Source: Devosia equisanguinis
Lineage (GTDB): Bacteria; Pseudomonadota; Alphaproteobacteria; Rhizobiales; Devosiaceae
Reading direction: 5' to 3'
Assembly: GCF_900631955.1 (NCBI RefSeq)
Contig: NZ_UZWD01000023.1
Span: 223,790 to 287,789, forward strand
Length of the DNA stretch: 64,000 nt
Each line of letters begins with the position of its first letter. The stretch's first letter is position 1. The notes under the pieces are model-generated. The model had not been told where the DNA came from, ran no database searches, and saw only the letters and a list, made by a program, of their open reading frames with translations. Positions 36,501 to 43,651 of this stretch are shown here, piece by piece. A program made the position numbers and the translations under genes.

Positions 36501-37448
36501 TCAGGCCGAGAGGGGGACGAGAGACCTCTCGGCGACCAGAGACGTATCGATCTCCAAGGAGTCGATCTCCGCCACGGTCGCGCGTATTCTTGCTGCGGTG
36601 CCATCGGAAACCTCGACCAGCGGAAGGCGGACGGCGGGCGAGTATCCGCGCGCGCAATGCAACGCGAACTTGATCGGGCATGGATTGCTTTCAAGCTCCA
36701 GCGCCTCGATCAGCGGGAAAAGATGGGCGTTGATGCGCCGAGCTTCCAGATAGGCACTCTTCCGCACCGCGCCGATCATCGCCGCTGTCAGCATCGGGGC
36801 GACGTTCGACACGACCGAAATGGCGCCGTCGCCGCCGCCCGCCATGAAAGCCAGCATGGATCGGTCATGGCCGGAAAGCTGCGTGAAACGATCGCCGAAG
36901 CGGACGGCCATCGTGCTTACCCGCGTCGGATCTCCGCTTGCGTCCTTGACGCCGACAAGACCGGGCAGGTGCGCAAGGCGGTCGAGCGTTTCGATCTTGA
37001 TATCGACGGCCGTCCGGGAAGGCACATTATAGATGATGATCGGCAGCTCGGCAGCTTGCGCGACGCTCTCGAAATGCCGGAACAGGCCCTCCTGGCTCGG
37101 CCGACTATAGTAAGGCGTGACGACCAAAGCTCCGTCCGCGCCAAGGCGAGCCGCCTCGCAGGTCGATTCGACGGTACGCCGGGTGTCGTTGGTGCCCGAG
37201 CCGGCGATCACCGGCACACGGCCATTGGAGACCTCGACGCACAAGCGGATCACCGCCGCCCATTCCGGATCAGACAGGGTCGGCGCCTCGCCCGTAGTAC
37301 CGCAGGCGACAAGACCCTGTACGCCCTGGTCGATCTGCCAGTTGGCGAGCTCCGCCAAGGCGTCGAAATCGATAGCCTCACCCCTGTACGGGGTGACAAG
37401 TGCGGTCATCAGACCGCCGAATAACGGAGGGTCGCCACTGGGTTTCAT
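36501..37448 (-). CDS. dapA: DapA-like dihydrodipicolinate synthase family protein
   Basis: A 315-residue class I aldolase-type TIM barrel. Start at 37448 (MKPSGDPPLFGGLMTALVTP) in a 4-nt overlap with the gene before. Active-site landmarks are ACGTTGEAPTLSDPEW, the tyrosine-bearing VVTPYYSRPSQEGLFRHF, and the Schiff-base lysine in LVGVKDASGD. It would condense pyruvate with aspartate semialdehyde in lysine/diaminopimelate synthesis, or act on a related aldehyde. As cargo in an element it may be a second copy; substrate identity is not certain. Confidence 0.85.
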   Translation of the reverse strand: MKPSGDPPLFGGLMTALVTPYRGEAIDFDALAELANWQIDQGVQGLVACGTTGEAPTLSDPEWAAVIRLCVEVSNGRVPVIAGSGTNDTRRTVESTCEAARLGADGALVVTPYYSRPSQEGLFRHFESVAQAAELPIIIYNVPSRTAVDIKIETLDRLAHLPGLVGVKDASGDPTRVSTMAVRFGDRFTQLSGHDRSMLAFMAGGGDGAISVVSNVAPMLTAAMIGAVRKSAYLEARRINAHLFPLIEALELESNPCPIKFALHCARGYSPAVRLPLVEVSDGTAARIRATVAEIDSLEIDTSLVAERSLVPLSA

Positions 37449-37909
37449 GCTGCCTCTTCTCCACCTTGCGAGAGTTCTTTCGGCCGGCGCCGGCGACGAT
37501 CGAGGGAGCCCAGCAATGCGATCAGCATGGCAGCGGCCAGATCGTCGTGTCGGCCCACGCACCTGCGCAAATTGCCTCGATCGCTCCACGCCACGCGACA
37601 ACGCCAACGATCTCCCGAGCGGCCCATCGACCAAGGGTGCCGTGTTGGCTGCAGATGCGCTCCGAGTTCGAGAACCGCTTCAAGCAAGGCACTTGCTTCG
37701 AGCAGATCACGGAGCCGGCGGTGCCGTCGAAACTGCGGCTGGTCTTCGCGCTCCTCGATAATCCTCACAGCCAGCCAGATGTGGTGCTCCTTGAGGACTC
37801 TGGCCATCTCCAACTGCGTCCTCAGGCCTGGCAACTCAGCCAGACGGCTTTCACCGATAGCCCGCCTTCGGTCGTCGGGTTGGAGAGCGGGAGCAGCAGG
37901 GCGTGTCAT
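37445..37909 (-). CDS. Unknown protein coupled to dapA
   Basis: A 154-residue protein whose start overlaps the stop of the upstream ORF (ATGA) and whose stop overlaps the dapA start in the same way. The N-terminal two thirds is helical and charged (LAELPGLRTQLEMARVLKEH, LLEASALLEAVLELGAHL); the C-terminus is arginine-rich. I recognise no family. The double overlap is the main evidence that it is translated. Confidence 0.55.
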   Translation of the reverse strand: MTRPAAPALQPDDRRRAIGESRLAELPGLRTQLEMARVLKEHHIWLAVRIIEEREDQPQFRRHRRLRDLLEASALLEAVLELGAHLQPTRHPWSMGRSGDRWRCRVAWSDRGNLRRCVGRHDDLAAAMLIALLGSLDRRRRRPKELSQGGEEAA

Positions 37910-38079
37910 GCCGCTCTCAGAAAAACTATGGCGACGACCTGCACCGCGGCACAGCTCGCAGCAAACATCAGAAGCAGGTATTCCGATCTACGGCGTCGCT
38001 CGCGTTTGCTGAACCTCGGTTTCGGTCGTGGCAACCTGGGGTGAGCAGGACGGCCCGAAAATCTGCATTCAGCCGCCAT
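37906..38079 (-). CDS. Small membrane protein, 57 residues
   Basis: ATG at 38079 overlaps the end of the preceding ORF and the stop overlaps the next start (ATGA). A very basic head (RLPRPKPRFSKRERRRRS) precedes one membrane helix (EYLLLMFAASCAAVQVVAIV). The positive-inside pattern fits an inner-membrane protein with a cytoplasmic N-terminus. Family unknown. Confidence 0.5.
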   Translation of the reverse strand: MAAECRFSGRPAHPRLPRPKPRFSKRERRRRSEYLLLMFAASCAAVQVVAIVFLRAA

Positions 38080-38218
38080 TTCTGAGCACCAGGTAGATGC
38101 TGGGGCCTGCGGCAGCAAGAACAGCGCAACCGGCGATCACCACCAGAGCGATGATCTCCACGGCGCAGCGGAAGACGTGTCGGGAGACTTGGCGATCGCT
38201 TGGTACAGCCCGGCTCAA
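38069..38218 (-). CDS. Small membrane protein, 49 residues, TTG start
   Basis: A TTG start at 38218 overlaps the stop of the upstream gene as TTGA, and the frame runs 49 codons to 38069. It encodes a basic head (SRAVPSDRQVSRHVFR) and one membrane helix (AVEIIALVVIAGCAVLAAAG). It is supported by the overlap on both sides and by the hydrophobic pattern; family unknown. Confidence 0.45.
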   Translation of the reverse strand: MSRAVPSDRQVSRHVFRCAVEIIALVVIAGCAVLAAAGPSIYLVLRNGG

Positions 38219-38523
38219 TTTTCGCCCTCGCTCCCCATCTGAGGTGGCTCGCGCCGCCGACTGAGGTTCATCATCTCCAGGCAGAAGCGACCGTCTGGCA
38301 GTTGAAGATAGAGGCGGTAGCAGCCGTAGCTCTCGCCTATCAGCCTTGCCGCACCGACGGCATCATTGCGCGTCGGGTGGCACCATTCGGAGTCTTCACC
38401 TTCAAGATGCACAGTCCAGCGATCATCATAGTTCCGGTAGACCCAGAGAACGGGCAGGACCGGATACACAGTCGCTGTGGCTTGAGGAGCCTCCAATTTC
38501 GATATGATCTGTTCCAAACCCAT
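38215..38523 (-). CDS. Unknown 102-residue protein heading the dapA chain
   Basis: A soluble protein with LPVLWVYRNYDDRWTVHLEG, HPTRNDAVGAARLIGESYG and a LPDGRFCLEMMNLSRRR ending. The W-T-V strand followed by an AA-R helix resembles the 82-residue protein at 35822, suggesting a shared DUF2188-like fold. It is 64 nt downstream of the porin gene and is the first of five overlapping genes ending in dapA. Confidence 0.55.
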   Translation of the reverse strand: MGLEQIISKLEAPQATATVYPVLPVLWVYRNYDDRWTVHLEGEDSEWCHPTRNDAVGAARLIGESYGCYRLYLQLPDGRFCLEMMNLSRRREPPQMGSEGEN

Positions 38524-38587
38524 GTATCACCTAAGCTCGCAGAGCGTCTGCGGAGCCGGTGGCTCCGCATGTCCGCCCGCGCCCGTC

Positions 38588-39859
38588 CTAGAAAAGCACC
38601 CCAGCTTCAAACATCCCGCGAACCTGGTCGCGCTTGTCGAAGTTGGACCCAAAGCCGTAGCCTTCGGTGACCCGATCGATGCGGGTGTACGAAAGCTCGG
38701 TACGCGCGAAGAAGATCCCGCGCTGGTAGGTCGGCGTCACTGTCAGCGACCACGCCCTGCTTTTCGGCCCATAGAGCAGATTGGTGGGGGCGCAGTCTGC
38801 GGCGACGCCGCAATCTCCTCCGCTTGAAGCGATGTACTCGGCGCGTCCAGCGATCGAAAAATTCTCATTGATGGCATATCGAGCCAGCAGCGCTCCGCCG
38901 AATGTTTCGGCCGAGCGATCGATCCCGATGTCCCTGTTCGAGCGGACCGTTGTGTATTGCAGGTAGGGCTGGAGCGTCAGCGGGCCGTCGACATAGGTGT
39001 AGATCACATTGAAGATGCTGCTGTTGTTCTGCGCCAGTGGCGTCGCGGCGCCGGTCTTGCCCGACTCTGCAAAGTTGCCTGCGGCGACCAGCGTGATCGT
39101 GCTCGACGGCGTCGCCGCATAAGACACCAGACCGGATACCCAGTTGTAATCCCCTGAGTAGAACCCATCATTGACCGACACCGAGGCGTTGACCGGTCCA
39201 TTGCTATAGTTCACCTGCACACCGCGGCTGATCGCCGGCTCCTGGTTCCAGAGCAGGCCGCGCGCGATATTCATATTCTGGAACGTGAAGGTCGATTCCG
39301 CGCCGATCAACGTCGGCAGCAAACCCGCCTGCACTGAGAAATTCGGCGACAGCTCGAGCTTGCCATAAGCAACCGGCACCGGCCCGTACAACTGATCGGT
39401 GACGTCGGTTGCGCGGGTGTAGGCAGAGCCCAAAGAAGGCAGCGAGTAGACACCGCCCTGGACGAAGAACGTCAAAGGCGCCCCGGTTGTCTGCACCTGA
39501 ATTTGGGCATTGCCGATATCGACGAGGGGATCTGTCGTTCGCGGATCGACGCCGGGAATGCCGTTCGTCTGCGCATTGCCGATGCCTGTGAGCTGGCCGG
39601 TGATATGAAGGCGACCAAACACGCCCGCATCCATGCTCATCGGATCGGGGTTCGGGCGCAGAGGGCCACCAAAGCTCGGCGCGCTCAGGGGTTCGGCCGC
39701 TGCCTGGCCAAGACCCATCACCGAACCGGCCATGATCGCGACCGCGCCAACTGCGCTCCGGCAAAGCATCCGCCGACGCCCAGCCCCCGGTCTTGTTGGG
39801 AGACCGGCCTCGGCTGTGGCCGTAGCGGCGGGTGCGAGGGACGGTTTAAGCGGCTTCAT
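38588..39859 (-). CDS. Outer-membrane beta-barrel porin (BBP2/OmpL-like)
   Basis: A 423-residue exported protein. A long N-terminal region with a signal sequence (SAVGAVAIMAGSVMGLGQAA) is cut near residue 54. The mature part alternates short strands rich in aromatic and glycine residues (GVFGRLHITGQLTGIG, FFVQGGVYSLPSLG, ARYAINENFSIAGRAEYI) and ends with phenylalanine (MFEAGVLF), the usual outer-membrane assembly signal. It matches the putative beta-barrel porin-2 family. It may serve nutrient or ion entry for the neighbouring kdp and dapA functions. Confidence 0.85.
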   Translation of the reverse strand: MKPLKPSLAPAATATAEAGLPTRPGAGRRRMLCRSAVGAVAIMAGSVMGLGQAAAEPLSAPSFGGPLRPNPDPMSMDAGVFGRLHITGQLTGIGNAQTNGIPGVDPRTTDPLVDIGNAQIQVQTTGAPLTFFVQGGVYSLPSLGSAYTRATDVTDQLYGPVPVAYGKLELSPNFSVQAGLLPTLIGAESTFTFQNMNIARGLLWNQEPAISRGVQVNYSNGPVNASVSVNDGFYSGDYNWVSGLVSYAATPSSTITLVAAGNFAESGKTGAATPLAQNNSSIFNVIYTYVDGPLTLQPYLQYTTVRSNRDIGIDRSAETFGGALLARYAINENFSIAGRAEYIASSGGDCGVAADCAPTNLLYGPKSRAWSLTVTPTYQRGIFFARTELSYTRIDRVTEGYGFGSNFDKRDQVRGMFEAGVLF

Positions 39860-39935
39860 ACCTTCAGGTCCTTCCGGTTTGGTGGGACCCTCAAGCTAAA
39901 TAGAGCCGCATATTGTTTCGACGGGAGCTCAGCCG

Positions 39936-39994
39936 CGCTGCGATAGTATTTTCATAAGAAAAAGCCCTGACAAAAATATACGTACTCATATAGT
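39936..39994. promoter_or_regulatory. Overlapping divergent promoter candidates
   Basis: On the plus strand CTGACA (39967-39972) and TATAGT (39989-39994) are 16 nt apart, pointing at the hydratase gene. On the minus strand TTGTCA (39973-39968) and TACTAT (within the 13-mer box 39943-39955) are 19 nt apart, pointing at the porin gene. The two -35 boxes overlap, so the genes may be regulated jointly or exclusively. Confidence 0.45.
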
Positions 39995-40053
39995 TGGATT
40001 TTTATTTGACTGAGCACGACTTTGCGCCCTCTCTCGCGCGGGAGTGTGCTTCT

Positions 40054-40830
40054 ATGATTGACCAAAATCTCGACTATCTCGCTAGCTTGCTTTGCCAAAA
40101 CCGTCGGCAGGGAATTACCTCAGATATCCCGTTCGATCTGCTTCGAAGCGAGGATGACGCCTGGGCGGTGCAGTCAGCAGCAATCTCGGCCTTCGCCAAT
40201 GACGCGGTAGGCTACGCACTGATAGGCACTTGCCCCGCCATCCGCGGCACGCTCGGCCTTGCCAGTCCCATCTACTGCCCGATCCCTGTGGGATCAGTTC
40301 TTCAGGACTCCCACGGGCCGTTCCGGCTTCCCCAAGGCTTCATCGGAGCACAATGCGAAATCGTCTTTACGATAGGCGGTCCCTTGGGGGCGGACCATTG
40401 GCCCATAACTCGCGATCAATTTTGCAAGGCGATCCTGAGCTACCAACCGGCTATCGGTCTTGTTGGGCGACGTGGTCACCTGACTGGGCAACCACACCTG
40501 GCCGCCATTGCTGACTATGCGTTCCATGTTTCGACGATCGTCGACAAATATCATGAGCCAACAGGCCTGGAGGCCATGGACACAATCGACATGCGAGCGT
40601 CGATCAACAACGTTCCAGTGTTTCAGTCGGCATCGGGAGAGGGGCTGGTTGATCCGATCAACTCTGCGCTCTGGCTCGTGAATGACCTGATCGCCAGAGG
40701 CAATTATCTCAGCGCCGGCGATATCGTAGCAACCGGATCGATCATCCCGATGCTGCTGCAAATCCTTCCTGGTCAGGAACTGAAGGTCGAGTTGTCAGGC
40801 GTTGGCGACGCATCCGCACGGTTTCTTTGA
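40054..40830 (+). CDS. 2-keto-4-pentenoate hydratase-like protein
   Basis: A 258-residue protein of the MhpD/fumarylacetoacetase-like fold. The ATG at 40054 is preferred because GGAG lies 9 nt upstream and the length then fits the family; an ATG at 39994 is possible. Landmarks are YALIGTCPAIRGTLGLASPI, GAQCEIVFTIGGPLGAD, YQPAIGLVGRRGH and ALWLVNDLIARGNYLSAGD, then VATGSI. Such enzymes hydrate 2-hydroxypentadienoate in aromatic meta-cleavage, or decarboxylate related acids; the real substrate is unknown. Divergent from the porin gene. Confidence 0.78.
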   Translation: MIDQNLDYLASLLCQNRRQGITSDIPFDLLRSEDDAWAVQSAAISAFANDAVGYALIGTCPAIRGTLGLASPIYCPIPVGSVLQDSHGPFRLPQGFIGAQCEIVFTIGGPLGADHWPITRDQFCKAILSYQPAIGLVGRRGHLTGQPHLAAIADYAFHVSTIVDKYHEPTGLEAMDTIDMRASINNVPVFQSASGEGLVDPINSALWLVNDLIARGNYLSAGDIVATGSIIPMLLQILPGQELKVELSGVGDASARFL

Positions 40831-40848
40831 ACCAACAGAAGCGGCCGA

Positions 40849-41121
40849 TCAGACGGCCAACTGATGGCCACTGAAAATGTAGAGACCCAACGCCGTCGCC
40901 GCCAACCATAGAGCCTCATCCCAATAGGTGAACCTGGTCTTGCCGAATCGTTCGCCGCGATGAACTGCATAAGCGACGGCCATTACGCCGTATATGCCGG
41001 TCCACAGCGCGAATGTGGCAAGGAAGTTCTCGCTCTTCAGAATGTAGGCGATTGCCGCAGCGACGACCAGCTTGATGCCATAGCGCCCAATGTGCTCTCG
41101 CGACTGCTCGTCTAACCGCAT
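40849..41121 (-). CDS. Small membrane protein, 90 residues
   Basis: A 90-residue protein with three hydrophobic stretches (GIKLVVAAAIAYIL, FALWTGIYGVMAVAYAV, ALWLAATALGLYIFSG) separated by a basic loop (HRGERFGKTRFTYWDE). No family recognised. It is convergent with the hydratase gene and 19 nt upstream-adjacent to a further small membrane ORF, so both may form one transcript. Confidence 0.6.
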   Translation of the reverse strand: MRLDEQSREHIGRYGIKLVVAAAIAYILKSENFLATFALWTGIYGVMAVAYAVHRGERFGKTRFTYWDEALWLAATALGLYIFSGHQLAV

Positions 41122-41140
41122 AACACGCCTGGATCGTTCG

Positions 41141-41302
41141 TTAGATCAGGCCGAAGACGAGGGTCAGCCGGTAGCCGACATACCCAACGCCGATCGCGGT
41201 AATCGCCAGGACAAGCAGCAAGCCAAGCCCACCATTCCCTGGCTCTTTCTGAGGGCGCGGCGCCTCGTTCTGATTCTTCCGGACCCTACCATTTCCAGCC
41301 AT
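41141..41302 (-). CDS. Small membrane protein, 53 residues
   Basis: An intact 53-codon frame with a hydrophilic head (AGNGRVRKNQNEAPRPQKEP) and one membrane helix (LGLLLVLAITAIGVGYVGYR). It lies 19 nt upstream of the 90-residue membrane protein gene on the same strand. The ribosome-binding site is weak. It is the last recognisable ORF of the element before the tRNA-Leu gene. Confidence 0.5.
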   Translation of the reverse strand: MAGNGRVRKNQNEAPRPQKEPGNGGLGLLLVLAITAIGVGYVGYRLTLVFGLI

Positions 41303-41640
41303 TTGCGATGAGCGCTCCCTCGGCGCTCCAGTGCGCAGCTATTTCTAGGATGCTGCTGCATAGGAATTCGAGAGGGACCGTCCGCAAGCTGCATAAGCGG
41401 ATTTTATTTCGGGGTTTCACGTGCGTTGCTAGGTGAACTGCATCACAGGGTCAGGATCGAAAACGTTAACGCCCGTTCCACTTCGATCTTCGGACCAGCG
41501 GCTGTAGTGTTCATAGTTCGAAGATGAAATGGCGCGCACGATATTTTGGACTCGGACTCACCGAACACGATCTTATTATGCAAGATCATCCGCCACCGCT
41601 TAATGCTTGGATTCCAGCGGCACCCTGTGACGCTGGATAA
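41303..41640. other. Gene-free stretch at the element end
   Basis: I see no gene or RNA in these 338 nt. The frames present are short and lack ribosome-binding sites. The stretch starts immediately beyond the encoded CCA of the intron-containing tRNA-Leu. Confidence 0.5.
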
Positions 41641-41942
41641 TGGTGCGGACGACGGGACTCGAACCCGTACTCTCACAGAGAAGCAGATTTTCGTACCACC
41701 TCGACTTTCGCCGCCGCCATATGGCGTTCGTGGTCTGGACTGTCCCTTCGCCGTGGCCCAAAGGCTTTAGGCGCCGCCCGTCCAGTCTCTACACCTTCCC
41801 CCGAAGAGGGGCTTGGCTCGGGATTGGCTTAAGGCATCTGCCCGTTAGCGTTCCCCGACTTTGAGCGGTTCTACTCCGCGGATTTCCCCACGGGCACTCC
41901 AATTATAAAGTCTGCTGCGTCTACCGATTTCGCCACGTCCGC
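41641..41942 (-). tRNA. tRNA-Leu(UAA) interrupted by a group I intron
   Basis: The 5' exon (41942-41908) carries acceptor GCGGACG, the D arm and the anticodon-stem strand GCAGA with loop start CTT. The 3' exon (41691-41641) begins AAAATCTGC, followed by a class II variable arm (CTCT-GTG-AGAG), the T arm ACGGG-TTCGAGT-CCCGT, acceptor CGTCCGC and an encoded ACCA. Joined exons give an 86-nt tRNA with a normal 7-nt loop CTTAAAA, so the anticodon is UAA. All stems pair perfectly. The intron lies between positions 34 and 35, the same site used by cyanobacterial and plastid tRNA-Leu(UAA) introns. Confidence 0.93.
41692..41907 (-). ncRNA. Group I intron (subgroup IC3-like) in tRNA-Leu
   Basis: A 216-nt insertion ending in the obligatory G (41692). 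Core segments are visible: Q, AATCCCGAGCCAAGCC (41825-41810); R, containing GGTGTAGAGACTGGACGGG within 41798-41763; and S, AGTCCAGACCACGAAC (41741-41726). CTGGAC of R and GTCCAG of S form P7. The exon end ACTT can pair with intron GAGT to give P1 with the required U-G at the splice site. There is no homing-endonuclease ORF. It should self-splice, releasing mature tRNA. Confidence 0.92.
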
Positions 41943-42099
41943 CTTTTGCCGCCGATTCTCGCACTAGGTCTCTGCACCTATATTGCACCTAGCACAAAAA
42001 CAGCCCTTTTATGCCTCCCTTAGCCCGCACTCCCAACATTCTGAAATGCCAACCTTTTTCCTCTCCAAAACTTTTTTTCAGCACGGTAGAAAAAAGACT
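41943..42099. other. Element end region between the two tRNA-Leu sequences
   Basis: No gene. TGCACCTA occurs twice as an 11-bp-spaced direct repeat (41973-41980, 41984-41991), enclosed by the inverted pair CTAGGT (41964-41969) and ACCTAG (41987-41992). Such repeats could be arm-type sites for an integrase or excisionase, or part of the tRNA promoter region. On the minus strand AATATA at about 41985 may act as a -10 element for the tRNA. A/T tracts fill the outer end. Confidence 0.45.
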
Positions 42100-42108
42100 T
42101 TTTAAGTC
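42090..42108 (-). terminator. Hairpin plus T6 at the tRNA remnant
   Basis: On the minus strand GACTT-AAA-AAGTC is followed by TTTTTT (42095-42090). It forms where the tRNA remnant passes into element sequence and could stop transcription coming from gpt. It could also be the palindromic crossover region of the integration site. Confidence 0.5.
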
Positions 42109-42137
42109 CGGTGTGTCTACCATTCCACCACGCCCGC
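42100..42137 (-). pseudogene. 5' half of a second tRNA-Leu(UAA) gene
   Basis: Twelve nt after gpt on the same strand a tRNA-Leu begins: acceptor GCGGGCG, TG, D arm GTGGAATGGTAGACAC, anticodon-stem strand CCGGA and loop CTTAAAA (UAA). The expected partner strand TCCGG, variable arm, T arm and 3' acceptor are absent; the sequence turns into AGTCTTTTTT. The acceptor differs from that of the intron-containing tRNA (GCGGACG), so this is a different gene. It is most simply the chromosomal tRNA-Leu(UAA) cut at the anticodon loop by the element. Confidence 0.8.
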
Positions 42138-42149
42138 GAACTCAGGGGA

Positions 42150-42647
42150 TCAGTCGGTGCCGCCGGAGATGGGGGCGACATAGGCGACGTCGAGGTCCCA
42201 GGGGAAGAAAATCCAGGTGTCCTGGCTGACTTCGGTGATGAAGGTATCGACCATGTCGCGGCCCTTGGGCTTGGCATAGACGGTGGCGAAATGAGCGCCC
42301 GGCAGCATTTCGCGGACCACGCGCGCGGTCGAACCGGTATCGACGAGGTCGTCGACGATCAGCACCTTGCCGCCATTCTTGGCGATGTCGAGTACCGGCT
42401 GGCTGATTTCCTTGAGCACCTTTATGCCACCCTGGTTCTGGTGGTCATAGCTTTTCACCGCCACTGTTTCGACGGTGCGGATGTTCAATTCGCGCGCGAC
42501 GATTGCCGCCGGAACCAGGCCGCCACGGGCGATGGCGACCACCGCATCGAAGCTGCCCATGCCGGCAAGGCGCCAGGCCAAAGCCCGGCTATCGCGATGG
42601 AACTGATCCCAGGTGACGGGAAAGGATTTCTGATTGGGGTTGCTCAA
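42150..42647 (-). CDS. gpt: Xanthine phosphoribosyltransferase
   Basis: A 165-residue purine-salvage PRTase. A TTG start at 42647 is chosen because GGAGAG precedes it and the protein then starts [20 protein letters not shown] like rhizobial homologues; an ATG start 26 codons upstream adds unrelated residues. The PRPP loop is [20 protein letters not shown]. It converts xanthine and guanine to nucleotides. It is the first chromosomal gene beyond the element, directly before the truncated tRNA-Leu. Confidence 0.9.
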   Translation of the reverse strand: MSNPNQKSFPVTWDQFHRDSRALAWRLAGMGSFDAVVAIARGGLVPAAIVARELNIRTVETVAVKSYDHQNQGGIKVLKEISQPVLDIAKNGGKVLIVDDLVDTGSTARVVREMLPGAHFATVYAKPKGRDMVDTFITEVSQDTWIFFPWDLDVAYVAPISGGTD

Positions 42648-42725
42648 TGCGCTCTCCAGGCAAGCGGCTGACGCCAAAAGTTTCTGTATCGATGTGTGCT
42701 TAGCAAAGGCGAGCGGGATCGCCAA

Positions 42726-43496
42726 TCATTCAGAGTCGGGCGGCGCGACGCCGGCCTTTTCATGCGCCGCCGCAACCATGGCACGAACCTTCTCCGCCGC
42801 TTCGGCCAGAAGGGCCTCGTCGGATGAGCGCAGCACCAGTTCGGTCATCACCTTGCCATGCCCCATCTGCGGATAGGAGCCCATCTTGACTGCGGGATAC
42901 TGCTCCTGCAGCGCCGCCAGCGGACCGCCGACTGTGCCTTCGCCGACCGCAGCCTTGACGGTGACCGACTTGACCTTCTTGCCGCCTTTGAGGGTCGGCG
43001 CCAGCGCTTCGAGCATGGCGCGCATGATGACGGGGACCCCTGCCATCACATGCACATTGCCGATGCGGAAACCCGGCGCGGCGCTGACGGAATTGACGAT
43101 GAGGTCGGCGCCTTCGGGAATGCGGGCCATGCGCAGCCGCGCCTCGTTGACCTCGGTGCCGGTCTGCTTCCAGCGCGCCTCGAGCATGTCGCGTGCCTGG
43201 GCATTGATCGGCAGGGCAACGCCGAATGCGGTGGCAATGGCGTCGGCGGTAATGTCGTCATGGGTCGGCCCGATGCCCCCCGAGGTGAAGACATAGGTGT
43301 AGCGCTGGCGCAGGGCGTTGACCGCCTCGACAATGGCGTCCATCTCGTCCGAGACTACGCGCACTTCGGTGAGGTCGATGCCCAGATCGGTGCAGAAATC
43401 GGCGACGGCGCCGATATTGACGTCCTTGGTGCGGCCGGACAGGATTTCGTCGCCGATGACAATCATTGCGGCGGTGACGCGTGTTTCTTGGGTCAT
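42726..43496 (-). CDS. Molybdopterin-binding-domain (CinA N-terminal type) protein
   Basis: A 256-residue protein with a MoaB/Mog fold: AAMIVIGDEILSGRTKDVNI, then DEMDAIVEAVNALRQRYTYV and FTSGGIGPTHDDITADAIA. The C-terminal part resembles the COG1058 extension and there is no CinA amidohydrolase domain. Start at 43496 (MTQETRVTAAMIVIG). COG1058 proteins include pyridine-nucleotide-salvage ADP-ribose hydrolases, but I cannot assign the activity. Confidence 0.85.
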   Translation of the reverse strand: MTQETRVTAAMIVIGDEILSGRTKDVNIGAVADFCTDLGIDLTEVRVVSDEMDAIVEAVNALRQRYTYVFTSGGIGPTHDDITADAIATAFGVALPINAQARDMLEARWKQTGTEVNEARLRMARIPEGADLIVNSVSAAPGFRIGNVHVMAGVPVIMRAMLEALAPTLKGGKKVKSVTVKAAVGEGTVGGPLAALQEQYPAVKMGSYPQMGHGKVMTELVLRSSDEALLAEAAEKVRAMVAAAHEKAGVAPPDSE

Positions 43497-43651
43497 GACA
43501 GGGTCCCGATGAAGCAAACTGCATGCCCCTGCCCGGCCCATCAAGTCAAGCCGATGACGCGCCGGTGTCACCGCAATTGCCGCAGAAGCCGCACCGCATC
43601 TTCCAATCCCGCCACTAAGGTCCTATTTTCGCGCCAAGGAGACCTTTCAGC

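Noticed and set aside
41641..41864. Short plus-strand frames over the tRNA-Leu and intron
   Set aside because: The stretch is fully explained by tRNA exons and group I core elements on the minus strand.
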